64,000 bases of DNA from Candidatus Methylopumilus planktonicus (GTDB lineage: Bacteria; Pseudomonadota; Gammaproteobacteria; Burkholderiales; Methylophilaceae). The translations under genes and the position numbers were made by a program. This document shows positions 1 to 8,163 of the stretch, piece by piece (within the stretch, counting starts at the first letter, position 1; each line of letters starts with the position of its first letter). The notes under the pieces are model-generated. The model was not told the origin of the DNA, did not search any database, and saw only the letters and a program-made list of their open reading frames with translations. Location: assembly GCF_000981505.1 (NCBI RefSeq), contig NZ_LN827929.1, positions 558,001 through 622,000 on the forward strand, written 5' to 3'.

Positions 1-117
1 AAGCGGTATCGATGGATTGATAATAGCTAGCACTATTAATACGATCGACAATATAAGTGAGAGGGTGTCCAAATCGAAATTGGATCTCGATTGTATTGTC
101 TTCAGCCACTCTTTCAT
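1..117 (-). CDS. mxaL: MxaL, methanol dehydrogenase maturation protein (N-terminal fragment)
   Basis: This gene begins with an ATG at 117 and runs off the left edge of the window, so only its first 39 codons are visible. They encode a short charged head followed by a hydrophobic segment rich in Leu, Ile and Val, consistent with a membrane-anchored protein. The start lies 4 nt beyond the mxaK stop, as expected for tight co-transcription. In characterised methylotrophs mxaL follows mxaK and encodes a von Willebrand A-type protein needed, with MxaA and MxaK, for calcium insertion into methanol dehydrogenase. The name rests on position in the mxaRSACKL order plus the membrane segment; the diagnostic vWA domain lies outside the window. 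Confidence 0.75.
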   Translation of the reverse strand, partial: MKEWLKTIQSRSNFDLDTLSLILSIVLIVLAIINPSIPL

Positions 118-121
118 AATT

Positions 122-676
122 CTAAGGCAAGCCTACAGGAATATTACCCAAAATAAGTCCAGGTGATTCGGAGTCGCCAACCCCTGGGGCTGGATTAGCA
201 GGAAGTATCATCAGGACGCGATCGAGATTATGTTTCACATCCCACGCTTGGTTATCGATTTTAATAGAGAGCATATAAGCGGCTTTTGCTTGTCTAAATA
301 AATATTCAGTTTCATTTTTTACAGTCATATCTGTGCCATTAATAGCTAATGCGCGCTTAAAGAAAATGTTACCAGTATTGTAGTGAATCGCTGCTTTTTG
401 TGATGGTGAAGCAACAGGCAAAAGATTTGAAAAAAGAAGGCTTGCTTCTTTATATCTTTCTTTGGTTGTGAGCCAGTACGCAGTTGCATATCGCGCTTCA
501 AAACTATTTAGAAACATGCGAGGCGATTTGCCTTCCTTAATATTTTGATTAAACACTTGAATATTTTTTAATTCGATAAATTGCTTAATAAATATACCGA
601 GAGAAGCTATGAGGAGTATGACAAAAAGCCATGTTAGTTTTTTGGTGCTAAAAATATTTTTTGTTATTAAAGCCAT
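122..676 (-). CDS. mxaK: MxaK, methanol dehydrogenase maturation protein
   Basis: A 184-residue protein with one N-terminal membrane segment (about residues 14-31) and an alpha-helical periplasmic part that looks like degenerate TPR-type helices (about 60-150). MxaK is one of the accessory proteins genetically required for assembly of calcium-containing methanol dehydrogenase in the periplasm; its biochemical role is not defined. It starts inside the end of mxaC (10 bp overlap) and stops 4 nt before mxaL, so it sits in the middle of the mxaRSACKL operon. The sequence is poorly conserved as a family, so the call leans heavily on neighbours and size. Confidence 0.8.
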   Translation of the reverse strand: MALITKNIFSTKKLTWLFVILLIASLGIFIKQFIELKNIQVFNQNIKEGKSPRMFLNSFEARYATAYWLTTKERYKEASLLFSNLLPVASPSQKAAIHYNTGNIFFKRALAINGTDMTVKNETEYLFRQAKAAYMLSIKIDNQAWDVKHNLDRVLMILPANPAPGVGDSESPGLILGNIPVGLP

Positions 677-1644
677 GACTTGACCTCTATCAATTTAAGT
701 GTCAGCAAAACAATCATCAAAAGAGCTGCCGTTACAAAGCAATGCGTTGAATAATCCTGACCAGGAATTTTTTCGAAATATTTAATTGGTTTCTTTTCCT
801 TTTGATTAATATCTTCAATCGCTTTTTGGAGTGTTTTCGGGTCTTCAGCTTCGTAAGCCTGGAAGGAAGAAGGAAGTGTCTTAAAGAATTCATTTAATTC
901 GATTTGAGGGGGCAAAGGATCATCATCTCTTGGTTTGTATGATGTATTAAAAATACTGATACCACCAGGCTGCCTTAATACGATCCAATAAAGACTAATT
1001 TTAAATCGGCCAAACCAATCTTTAATTTTTTCCTGCGTAGCAGCGTCAATACGACCCCCACCATCTGAAAGTAAGATCACAGCCCTTGAGCCTGAATCAG
1101 GTACTTTATTAAATAATTCTGCACCTGTGGTAAGTCCACTACCTATATTAGTTTGAAATAATGCATTACCAGCTGTGGCTCTGACCGCAGAAATAATCGC
1201 ATTTTTATTATCAGTCAATGGTAAAACATACATCGCAGAGTTACTAAAAGTCACCATCCCAATCATATCATTTGCCCTAGATTGAACGAATTCAATAATA
1301 AGTCTTGCAGCAGCAGCAGATTTAATTTCCCCTACTTTTGTTTGATCATTCCCAGCAAAAGGGTCGTCCATACTCGCACTTCGATCTAGCACAAGACCAA
1401 TTTGAGCACCTATGCCTATTTTTTCAATTTCTTTTTGACGTGAATGCGGACCGCTTAATCCTATAATAATCATGATTAAAATAAGCGTGGCGATAAATTT
1501 TAAAATAATTGCAATGATGCTTGAGAGACGATCTTTTGGAATCATTTCGTTCCATGAATAATATTGAAGAGAAGCCTCTTTAAAAATAAGTGGAATAAAT
1601 GCTAAAGGCATAAACCATAAGACCCATGGAAATGAAAATGTCAT
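667..1644 (-). CDS. mxaC: MxaC, von Willebrand factor A protein of methanol dehydrogenase maturation
   Basis: A 325-residue BatA-like protein. It opens with a membrane segment (about residues 5-22) and a second one (about 43-65), followed by a von Willebrand A domain whose MIDAS metal site reads DRSASM near residue 90, and ends with a third membrane segment (about 300-318). In methylotrophs MxaC works with the MoxR-type ATPase MxaR and with MxaS in maturation of methanol dehydrogenase, a chaperone-like arrangement known from other MoxR/vWA systems. Its ATG overlaps the mxaA stop by 4 bp (ATGA), a typical translational coupling junction. Confidence 0.88.
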   Translation of the reverse strand: MTFSFPWVLWFMPLAFIPLIFKEASLQYYSWNEMIPKDRLSSIIAIILKFIATLILIMIIIGLSGPHSRQKEIEKIGIGAQIGLVLDRSASMDDPFAGNDQTKVGEIKSAAAARLIIEFVQSRANDMIGMVTFSNSAMYVLPLTDNKNAIISAVRATAGNALFQTNIGSGLTTGAELFNKVPDSGSRAVILLSDGGGRIDAATQEKIKDWFGRFKISLYWIVLRQPGGISIFNTSYKPRDDDPLPPQIELNEFFKTLPSSFQAYEAEDPKTLQKAIEDINQKEKKPIKYFEKIPGQDYSTHCFVTAALLMIVLLTLKLIEVKSWL

Positions 1645-2633
1645 TTAGCAACTCCTACCACGAGAGCACTTTTGTCAACGATAAGTTTTCTTTCACAATC
1701 TCGACAATGTCTCGAGAAATTTTTAAGCCATTTAAGTATTTCTTCTTGATCATATTTTTTAGATGAGGCGCTAAAAAATACGAGTGTTGAAAGTTTAAAG
1801 AACTCGCGAAGTTCTGAGTCAATATTTTCAAATGAAGCATTTTTTATATACAGATGAGGAAGATTGTCTTTAAAAAGTGTTTTTCCTGTCACAAGATCGA
1901 AAGCATGATGCATATCAGTTATGGCTTTTTGAACAGAAGCAGGCGTAGCTTTCAGCTTTCCAATCGTACGATGCGTTCTTGCAAATACACCTCTCTTATT
2001 AGGTAGCCAAGCATATTGACTATAAATATAAATAAGGCCGATAAATGCGAGAAGTGCGATGATGCCAGAAATTTTTAGAGTTTTAATGGAGGCTTCTTCA
2101 TCCATTAATAAAACGCCTCTTAATGGGCTCATATCTTCTTCAATTTTAACGTTGCCGAAAATAGAAAGAGGAGAGATTGCGATTCGTCGCTCTGGGATTC
2201 TATATTTAAATACTTGTTTTTCAGGGTTATTAGGGTTTAACAGTCGAATATATTCAGAAGGTAAAAATCCTGGTTTAACGACAACCTTATTTGTAAAAAT
2301 TTGGTAGGTGAGATCAAGTGTTAGCGTAGTTGATGTTTTACTTTCTTTTATTACATGTTTCATGGTGTCTAAAACAATACCCAAATCTTGACCTTGGTAT
2401 TTTCTTTCGTAGCCCGGAATAGGAAGAGATTCTTTGATAAGAACATAAGGCTTTTTAATCGTGATTTCGATATATCTTGAAGGTTTGTCACCTATGGTAT
2501 AACCCACTTGCTGGAGAGGCTCTTTTATTTTGATAGAAACGATACCCTCTTCAATATCAGGCCATTCTTGAGCATCCAGCGCAAAGCTCGAGGTTGAAAG
2601 TAAAAGTATCCAGAGAGAAATAAGATATTTCAT
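1641..2633 (-). CDS. mxaA: MxaA, methanol dehydrogenase maturation protein
   Basis: A 330-residue protein when started at the ATG at 2633, just after the mxaS stop. That start gives a clean signal peptide (Lys followed by a Leu/Ile-rich core and an Ala-Leu-Asp cleavage region near residue 19); a longer reading from a TTG at 2651 would bury it. A predicted periplasmic beta-rich part is followed by a membrane segment around residues 190-210 and a cytoplasmic tail with a CRDC pair near the end. MxaA is required for calcium incorporation into methanol dehydrogenase in model methylotrophs. The gene lies between mxaS and mxaC with essentially no spacing. Confidence 0.85.
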   Translation of the reverse strand: MKYLISLWILLLSTSSFALDAQEWPDIEEGIVSIKIKEPLQQVGYTIGDKPSRYIEITIKKPYVLIKESLPIPGYERKYQGQDLGIVLDTMKHVIKESKTSTTLTLDLTYQIFTNKVVVKPGFLPSEYIRLLNPNNPEKQVFKYRIPERRIAISPLSIFGNVKIEEDMSPLRGVLLMDEEASIKTLKISGIIALLAFIGLIYIYSQYAWLPNKRGVFARTHRTIGKLKATPASVQKAITDMHHAFDLVTGKTLFKDNLPHLYIKNASFENIDSELREFFKLSTLVFFSASSKKYDQEEILKWLKNFSRHCRDCERKLIVDKSALVVGVAK

Positions 2634-2637
2634 AATC

Positions 2638-3498
2638 TTAGGCGCCCACAAATTGATTAAAGTACTCAGTCATTTTATTGGCATCGAAATGTTCATCCAC
2701 AAAAAAAGGTGGAATATCAAAATTCATAAAAGATTTTGTAATAGTTGCTCGCCTTTTTTCAAATGAATCTATAATTTTTTCTTTCAATTCTTTTCTTAAA
2801 AAAAGTGTATCTTTTTTGCCACTCTCAGGATCAGTGATGGTCACAATGCCAAAATTAGGTAAGTTGATATATTCTTTCTTATCCCATAGCACGATAGGAA
2901 CGACATGATGCCTCATAAGATTAGATAAGCAATTTTCCAAATCAACTTCTGGTATATGAAAGTCTGAAATAAAGAAAATAAGCGCACGCTCTCGCGGCAT
3001 GTATTGATAAAGATCTTTAATTGCTCTGTTTGATTTATTTGTTGATGTAAATTTTTTAAGTTCATTGATGAGTGTCATTGCATGCTGTGATCTAAATGAA
3101 ATAGGCGCCAACCAATCCTCTCTAATTTCATCATCAAAACCTACAACCCCTAAAGCATCATGACGATCAATCACTGAATGTGCAATGGATTGAGCGACTT
3201 CGGCCGCAAGATTAATTTTTTTATTTTTACCACCAAAATTCATACTGGCAGATAAGTCACACACAATCATGACGGGTGTTGCACTTCGCTGGTTAAATAT
3301 TTTGACGTGAATCTCACCTAAGGGATCTCGAATCGATTGGCGAATATCAATTCTTCTTGGATCTGGATATGAGAGGAGTGTTGCATGACCAGCGAACTCA
3401 ATACCCATACCTCTTTGGTTACTTTTGTGATGACCAGGATGCTTGCCTTTAGATTTCCAACCGATGTGGTAATCAAATAGTGGAGTTACTTGTGTCAT
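2638..3498 (-). CDS. mxaS: MxaS, DUF58 protein of methanol dehydrogenase maturation
   Basis: A 286-residue DUF58 protein. A His/Lys-rich N-terminal region leads into the typical DUF58 stretch around residue 30-60, then a von Willebrand-like core whose metal site reads DLSASMNFG near residue 82. No membrane segment or signal peptide is seen, so it should be cytoplasmic. DUF58 proteins partner MoxR-type AAA ATPases; here the ATPase gene mxaR ends 5 nt upstream. MxaS is a conserved but mechanistically unresolved member of the methanol dehydrogenase cluster. Confidence 0.87.
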   Translation of the reverse strand: MTQVTPLFDYHIGWKSKGKHPGHHKSNQRGMGIEFAGHATLLSYPDPRRIDIRQSIRDPLGEIHVKIFNQRSATPVMIVCDLSASMNFGGKNKKINLAAEVAQSIAHSVIDRHDALGVVGFDDEIREDWLAPISFRSQHAMTLINELKKFTSTNKSNRAIKDLYQYMPRERALIFFISDFHIPEVDLENCLSNLMRHHVVPIVLWDKKEYINLPNFGIVTITDPESGKKDTLFLRKELKEKIIDSFEKRRATITKSFMNFDIPPFFVDEHFDANKMTEYFNQFVGA

Positions 3499-3503
3499 TT
3501 TGT

Positions 3504-4520
3504 TTAGGGTGCTTTAATAACGTTCAAAATACCATTGGTTAAATCCCTAGCAATTACAGTTCTTCGCATTTCATAAACAGGATTAAATACGAGTCGATGT
3601 GCAATGGTTTCGTGGAATACCGCATGAATATCTGTTGGAGTCACAGAACTCCGTTCATTTAACCAAGCGTTAACTCGAGCTGCTCTCATCATCATCATCA
3701 TTCCTCTGGGGCTTGATCCCGATATCATTAATCGATTCATATTAAGATCAGATATCTTAATCCCATAATCAGCAGGACTTTTTGTTGCTTTCCATAGATT
3801 AAGTGCATAATTTTTTAGTGCATCTGTTGCAGTAATTGTTTCTTGAATTGTCTTGGCTATATCTTTCAACTTATCAAATTTAAGTAAATTAGGTTTAACT
3901 TCACTTACAAGATTGTCAGCATCATGAAACCTTGTTTCAAAAGTTAAACTTTTCATCATGTCATCATTTTTAGGGATGAGTATTGGAATCTCCATCATAA
4001 ATCGATCACGAGCGGCAGAAGGAATTTCAAAAGTTTCCTCACGTTCTACTTGATTTCTGTCTGCGAACACAATCATGTGCGGAAAGTAATGTTCCTTATT
4101 AAATGCTGAGAGTGTTCTTTCAGCCATAATTCTTAAAAGTAATGAATGAACTTGCGGCCTTGCTCGGTTAATTTCATTAAAGAAGAAAATAGATAAATCA
4201 CTACCAGACATTAAGATAGGGCCGGGGGTTACATGTGGCTTTCCATCTTCACCAAGATAGGTATGATAAATAAGATCGTTTGGCATGAGATCAATCGTAC
4301 CTTCAATACGTTGATAACCCCCACCAATGGCGCGAGTGAAAGCTTTAAGTAATGTTGTTTTTCCAACACCCACGTCACCTTCTAGAAGAACGTGACCACG
4401 TGCAAAAATTGATGTGGTAATAAGCCTTACAGGACGCTCTTGTCCTATAATGACCTTATTAACTTCTGTTTCAAGTTTGACTGCAAGTTTTCTCCAGTCG
4501 GCCAGATTTTGGTCGCTCAT
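3504..4520 (-). CDS. mxaR: MxaR, MoxR-type AAA ATPase for methanol dehydrogenase maturation
   Basis: A 338-residue AAA+ ATPase of the MoxR family. It shows a Walker A motif EGDVGVGKTT (about residues 48-57), a Walker B region ending in FFFNEINRARP (about 112-122) and a sensor stretch with the AARDRFMMEIP arginine-finger segment (about 168-178). MoxR ATPases act with vWA-domain proteins as a chaperone for cofactor insertion; the prototype was named for methanol oxidation regulation. It is the first gene of the visible operon, and AGGGA in its leader is a good ribosome-binding site for the ATG at 4520. Divergent from fabA. Confidence 0.9.
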   Translation of the reverse strand: MSDQNLADWRKLAVKLETEVNKVIIGQERPVRLITTSIFARGHVLLEGDVGVGKTTLLKAFTRAIGGGYQRIEGTIDLMPNDLIYHTYLGEDGKPHVTPGPILMSGSDLSIFFFNEINRARPQVHSLLLRIMAERTLSAFNKEHYFPHMIVFADRNQVEREETFEIPSAARDRFMMEIPILIPKNDDMMKSLTFETRFHDADNLVSEVKPNLLKFDKLKDIAKTIQETITATDALKNYALNLWKATKSPADYGIKISDLNMNRLMISGSSPRGMMMMMRAARVNAWLNERSSVTPTDIHAVFHETIAHRLVFNPVYEMRRTVIARDLTNGILNVIKAP

Positions 4521-4525
4521 GTGGA

Positions 4526-4579
4526 TTCCCTAATATATGAAATTGTTTGTTGAGTGTTTTACTATGTTTTTCATATTAG
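4526..4579 (-). promoter_or_regulatory. Inverted repeat in the mxaR leader, next to the ribosome-binding site
   Basis: Two AT-rich complementary arms, 4530-4542 and 4569-4579, can pair (TATGAAA with TTTCATA, extended by CTAATA with TATTAG; one arm has a 2-nt insertion). Read on the minus strand, the second arm abuts the AGGGA ribosome-binding site of mxaR. This could be a leader hairpin or an operator, but in such AT-rich DNA a chance match is quite possible. Confidence 0.25.
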
Positions 4580-4669
4580 CGTAATAATTTGTCAGGGTAA
4601 ATAGATAAAAACACGATAAAATAAGTGCGTTACAAAGAATATTTTCCATAATTTTTATTATCAACTGCT

Positions 4670-4675
4670 TATAAA
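4670..4675 (+). promoter_or_regulatory. Possible -10 element directly before fabA
   Basis: TATAAA lies 4 nt before the fabA ATG, preceded by a TG dinucleotide, and no Shine-Dalgarno-like sequence separates them. If used, the transcript would begin at or next to the start codon and be leaderless. No convincing -35 box is seen, so this remains a suggestion. Confidence 0.25.
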
Positions 4676-4679
4676 TTCA

Positions 4680-5195
4680 ATGTCTAAAAAAAATAGCTAT
4701 ACAAAAGAAGAGCTTTTGTCTTGTGGTCGAGGAGAGATGTTTGGGTCAGGAAATGCTCAACTTCCGCTGCCCCCTATGCTTATGTTTGATCGCATCGTGG
4801 CTATCACAGATGATGGTGGCGAATATGGTAATGGACAGATTATTGCTGAACTAGATGTAAATAAAGACCTTTGGTTCTTTGGCTGCCATTTTGAGGGTGA
4901 TCCTGTGATGCCTGGCTGCCTTGGACTCGATGCTATGTGGCAGTTGGTCGGTTTTTATCTAGGCTGGAAGGGTGGCTTAGGTCGGGGCCGTGCACTGGGT
5001 GGCGGTGAAATTAAGTTCACGGGCCAAGTATTACCTACAGCTAAAAAAATTACCTATACTATTGATTTAAAAAGAGTAATTATGCGTAAACTCATTATGG
5101 GTATTGCTGATGCTAAAATGTCAGTCGATGGCCGAGAGATTTACCATGCCAAAGATTTGCGTGTCGGTTTATTTACGCGTACTGATAATTTTTGA
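4680..5195 (+). CDS. fabA: 3-hydroxydecanoyl-ACP dehydratase/isomerase FabA
   Basis: FabA dehydrates 3-hydroxydecanoyl-ACP and isomerises trans-2- to cis-3-decenoyl-ACP, the branch point for unsaturated fatty acids in type II synthesis. The 171-residue protein matches the family length. Catalytic His70 sits in [13 protein letters not shown] and Asp84 in GLDAMW, at the same numbering as the E. coli enzyme. FabB follows 24 nt downstream, the classic pairing for cis-3-decenoyl-ACP elongation. The start is fixed by alignment of the N-terminal YTKEELL segment with family members, although no ribosome-binding site is evident. Confidence 0.97.
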   Translation: MSKKNSYTKEELLSCGRGEMFGSGNAQLPLPPMLMFDRIVAITDDGGEYGNGQIIAELDVNKDLWFFGCHFEGDPVMPGCLGLDAMWQLVGFYLGWKGGLGRGRALGGGEIKFTGQVLPTAKKITYTIDLKRVIMRKLIMGIADAKMSVDGREIYHAKDLRVGLFTRTDNF

Positions 5196-5219
5196 TCGTT
5201 ATTTAATGGGAGGCGACGC

Positions 5220-6452
5220 ATGACTCGTCGTGTTGTTGTTACTGGATTAGGGATTGTATCTAGCCTAGGTAATAATAAAAAAGAAGTTCAAGATAGCTTA
5301 TATCATGCTCGCTCTGGCATTACATTCCAGCCAGATTATGCTGCCATGGGATTACGCTCACATGTTGCAGGCTCCATCAAAAATCTTAATCTTGAAGAAT
5401 TAATTGATCGAAAATTATTTCGCTTCATGGCAAAAGGTCATGCCTATGCTTGGCTCGCTATGCAAGAAGCGATTGCTGATTCAGCGTTGTCTGAACCTAT
5501 GGTTTCAAATATACGTACCGGTTTGATTGTGGGCGCAGGAGGCGCTTCACATGAAAGTGTTTTAGAAGGTATAGATACCATACGAGAAAAAGGTATTCGA
5601 CGTGTAGGACCTTACATGGTCACAAAAGCGATGGCGAGTGGCGTTTCAGCATGTCTTGCAACGGGTGCCAAAATTAAAGGTGTGAACTATGCAATTACTT
5701 CAGCATGTTCAACCAGCGCTCATTGTATTGGTGCGGGTGTAGAACAAATTCAGCTAGGTAAACAAGATATTATTTTTGCAGGCGGCGCCGAAGAAGAGCA
5801 TTGGACACTTTCATTCATGTTCGATAGTATGGGAGCTCTTTCAAGTAAATACAATGAGACTCCAGAAAAAGCCTCACGGACTTACGATGTTAATCGAGAT
5901 GGTTTTGTGATTTCAGGCGGTGGCGGTATTTTGGTTCTAGAAGAGTATGAGCATGCAAAAGCACGTCATGCAAAAATTTATGCAGAAGTCGTAGGTTACG
6001 GCGCGACATCTGATGGGTATGATATGGTGGCACCAAGTGGTGAAGGTGCTGAACGATGCATGGCTCTTGCACTCCAAGGGATCGACCAAGTCGATTATAT
6101 GAATACACATGGCACAAGTACCCCTGTGGGTGATGTCAAAGAACTTGAAGCGATTCGTGCTGTATTTGGGGATGATAAATATGGCCCTATGCCACATATC
6201 GCGTCAACCAAATCCTTATCTGGTCATGCATTAGGTGCAGCTGGAGTCAATGAAGCGATCTATAGTCTTATCATGATGGAAAATAAATTTATTGCGCCAT
6301 CAGTCAATATTGAAGAATTAGATCCTCTTGCTAAAGGCCTTCCTATTGTGACAAAGCGTATTGATAATATTGAAGTGAAAACAGCTATTTCAAATAGCTT
6401 CGGTTTCGGCGGTACAAACGCTTCCCTTGTATTTTCGACAAAAAACCTTTAA
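5220..6452 (+). CDS. fabB: Beta-ketoacyl-ACP synthase I FabB
   Basis: A 410-residue condensing enzyme that elongates acyl-ACPs, including the unsaturated intermediate made by FabA. The thiolase-fold active site is complete: nucleophilic Cys163 in SACSTSAH, His297 in NTHGTSTP, Lys331 and His336 in [16 protein letters not shown]-like box (GGGAGGCG) precedes the ATG. Placement immediately after fabA supports FabB rather than FabF. Its stop codon overlaps the stop of the converging Mth938 gene within TTTAAA, leaving no room for a terminator between them. Confidence 0.95.
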   Translation: MTRRVVVTGLGIVSSLGNNKKEVQDSLYHARSGITFQPDYAAMGLRSHVAGSIKNLNLEELIDRKLFRFMAKGHAYAWLAMQEAIADSALSEPMVSNIRTGLIVGAGGASHESVLEGIDTIREKGIRRVGPYMVTKAMASGVSACLATGAKIKGVNYAITSACSTSAHCIGAGVEQIQLGKQDIIFAGGAEEEHWTLSFMFDSMGALSSKYNETPEKASRTYDVNRDGFVISGGGGILVLEEYEHAKARHAKIYAEVVGYGATSDGYDMVAPSGEGAERCMALALQGIDQVDYMNTHGTSTPVGDVKELEAIRAVFGDDKYGPMPHIASTKSLSGHALGAAGVNEAIYSLIMMENKFIAPSVNIEELDPLAKGLPIVTKRIDNIEVKTAISNSFGFGGTNASLVFSTKNL

Positions 6453-6817
6453 AGCATAAGCGCCAGCAATACTTTACGTTCTTCGTTTGCCAAAATATTG
6501 TAGGTTCTGCATGCCGATTGATTGCTCATAGATTCAATAGCTATATTTTTCTTTGAAAAATATTCCAAGAGTCTTGGCTCAAGATGTTGTTGCGTGTTGC
6601 CAGTACCCAATAAAATAATTTCAATATCTAAAGATTCGATAGCTTCAAAACTATTCTCTTTGATATCATTGATGGTTTTGACTGACCATTCAGGAAAAAG
6701 TCGATCAGAGGTCATAATTAAACTTGATTCATGGCGCGTTTGATTGACTTCCACCCAGTTTAAATCGTACCCCGTAATGAGATTTTTATTATCAGATTGA
6801 ATTAAATGAAATTTCAT
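6449..6817 (-). CDS. Mth938-domain protein (DUF498)
   Basis: A 122-residue protein of the Mth938 / NDUFAF3-like family. Recognisable features are the N-terminal beta-rich part, the central [12 protein letters not shown] motif (about residues 67-78) and the C-terminal [21 protein letters not shown] region (about 96-116). The family has a small alpha/beta fold; the mitochondrial relative helps assemble complex I, and the bacterial role is unknown. It stands alone on the minus strand, convergent with fabB and divergent from alaA. No function can be assigned from context. Confidence 0.85.
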   Translation of the reverse strand: MKFHLIQSDNKNLITGYDLNWVEVNQTRHESSLIMTSDRLFPEWSVKTINDIKENSFEAIESLDIEIILLGTGNTQQHLEPRLLEYFSKKNIAIESMSNQSACRTYNILANEERKVLLALML

Positions 6818-6865
6818 AACATCGTGTTTTTAAAGAAATAAATTAAACCAAAACCCTCTCATTTG

Positions 6866-6895
6866 TTGGCGGAATGCGCGTTCACAAGGTAAGAT
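6866..6895 (+). promoter_or_regulatory. Candidate sigma-70 promoter for alaA-hom-thrC-thyA-folA
   Basis: TTGGCG (6866-6871) and TAAGAT (6890-6895) are separated by 18 nt, each matching four of six consensus bases. It lies 28 nt before the alaA start in the divergent gap to the Mth938 gene, the only space available for a promoter of this five-gene run. Confidence 0.4.
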
Positions 6896-6923
6896 ATCAT
6901 ATATTCAAATATAGGTAATTAAA

Positions 6924-8150
6924 TTGGCTCAGCTTAAAAAATCATCGAAATTAAATAACGTCTGTTATGACATTCGCGGACCTGTTCTAGCGCACGCTAA
7001 AAAAATGGAAGAAGAAGGGCAGCGCATTATCAAGCTTAACATTGGTAATCCAGCCGCCTTTGGATTTGAAGCGCCTGAAGAGATTGTGCAAGATGTGATT
7101 CGAAATATGGGTAAAGCATCCGGCTATACAGATAGCAAGGGGCTTTTTGAGCCAAGAAAATCTATCATGCATTACACACAGGAAAAAAATATTCCAAATG
7201 TGGATATTGATGATGTGATTATTGGTAATGGTGTTTCAGAGCTTATCGTGATGTCGATGCAGGCATTGTTAGATAACGATGATGAAGTATTGATTCCCAT
7301 GCCAGATTACCCGCTATGGAATGCAGCTGTTACATTGGCGGGCGGAAAACCTAGACATTATTTATGTGATGAAGCTTCAAACTGGTACCCAGATCTTAAA
7401 GATATCGAAAGTAAAATCACAAGTAAAACAAAAGCGATTTTAGTAATTAATCCGAACAATCCAACAGGCGCACTTTACCCAAAAGAAATTTTAGAGGGCG
7501 TTATTCAAATTGCAAGGAAACATAAACTTGTTGTTTTTGCAGATGAGATTTACGACAAGGTGATTTACGACAAGAAGAAACATATTTCAATTGGATCTCT
7601 TGCCGATGATATTCTTTTTGTAACATTAAATGGCTTATCAAAAAACTATCGTGCGTGTGGTTATCGTGCAGGGTGGTTAGTCGTGTCAGGAAATAAGAAA
7701 GAATCTGCGGATTATATTGAAGGTCTTAACATGTTAGCTTCCATGCGTTTATGTGCAAACGTTCCTGGACAGCTTGCAATTCAAACTGCTTTGGGCGGAT
7801 ACCAAAGTATTGATGATCTTGTCGCCCCCTCAGGACGACTCTTCAAGCAAAGAGAACTTGCTTACGATATGCTTGTTTCGATACCTGGTGTTACATGCGT
7901 TAAGCCAGAGGCTGCGATGTATCTTTTTCCTAAATTAGATCCAAAAATATATCCAATTAAAGATGACCAAGAATTTATTTTAAAATTATTGATCGATAAA
8001 AAAGTCTTGTTAGTTCAGGGTACAGGATTTAATTGGAAAGATCCTGACCATATAAGAATTGTATTCTTACCCAATGAAGAAGATCTTAAAGAGTCAATCA
8101 ATCGCATTGCAGATTACCTTGAAAACTTTAAAAAAAATACTGCGCACTAG
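6924..8150 (+). CDS. alaA: Alanine aminotransferase AlaA-type (PLP, fold type I)
   Basis: A 408-residue class I/II aminotransferase close to E. coli AlaA (YfbQ), which makes alanine from pyruvate and glutamate. It keeps the N-terminal SSKLNNVCYDIRGPVL signature, the NPNNPTGALY motif (about residues 177-186), ADEIYDKV (206-213) and the PLP-binding Lys240 in LNGLSKNYRACGYR. The start appears to be a TTG at 6924, behind TAGGTAAT as a weak ribosome-binding site. It heads a tightly spaced run with homoserine dehydrogenase and threonine synthase, an order common in betaproteobacteria. A related transaminase with broader substrate range (AlaC) is the main alternative, but the N-terminal match favours AlaA. 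Confidence 0.9.
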   Translation: MAQLKKSSKLNNVCYDIRGPVLAHAKKMEEEGQRIIKLNIGNPAAFGFEAPEEIVQDVIRNMGKASGYTDSKGLFEPRKSIMHYTQEKNIPNVDIDDVIIGNGVSELIVMSMQALLDNDDEVLIPMPDYPLWNAAVTLAGGKPRHYLCDEASNWYPDLKDIESKITSKTKAILVINPNNPTGALYPKEILEGVIQIARKHKLVVFADEIYDKVIYDKKKHISIGSLADDILFVTLNGLSKNYRACGYRAGWLVVSGNKKESADYIEGLNMLASMRLCANVPGQLAIQTALGGYQSIDDLVAPSGRLFKQRELAYDMLVSIPGVTCVKPEAAMYLFPKLDPKIYPIKDDQEFILKLLIDKKVLLVQGTGFNWKDPDHIRIVFLPNEEDLKESINRIADYLENFKKNTAH

Positions 8151-8163
8151 AAAGCTATAGCCG

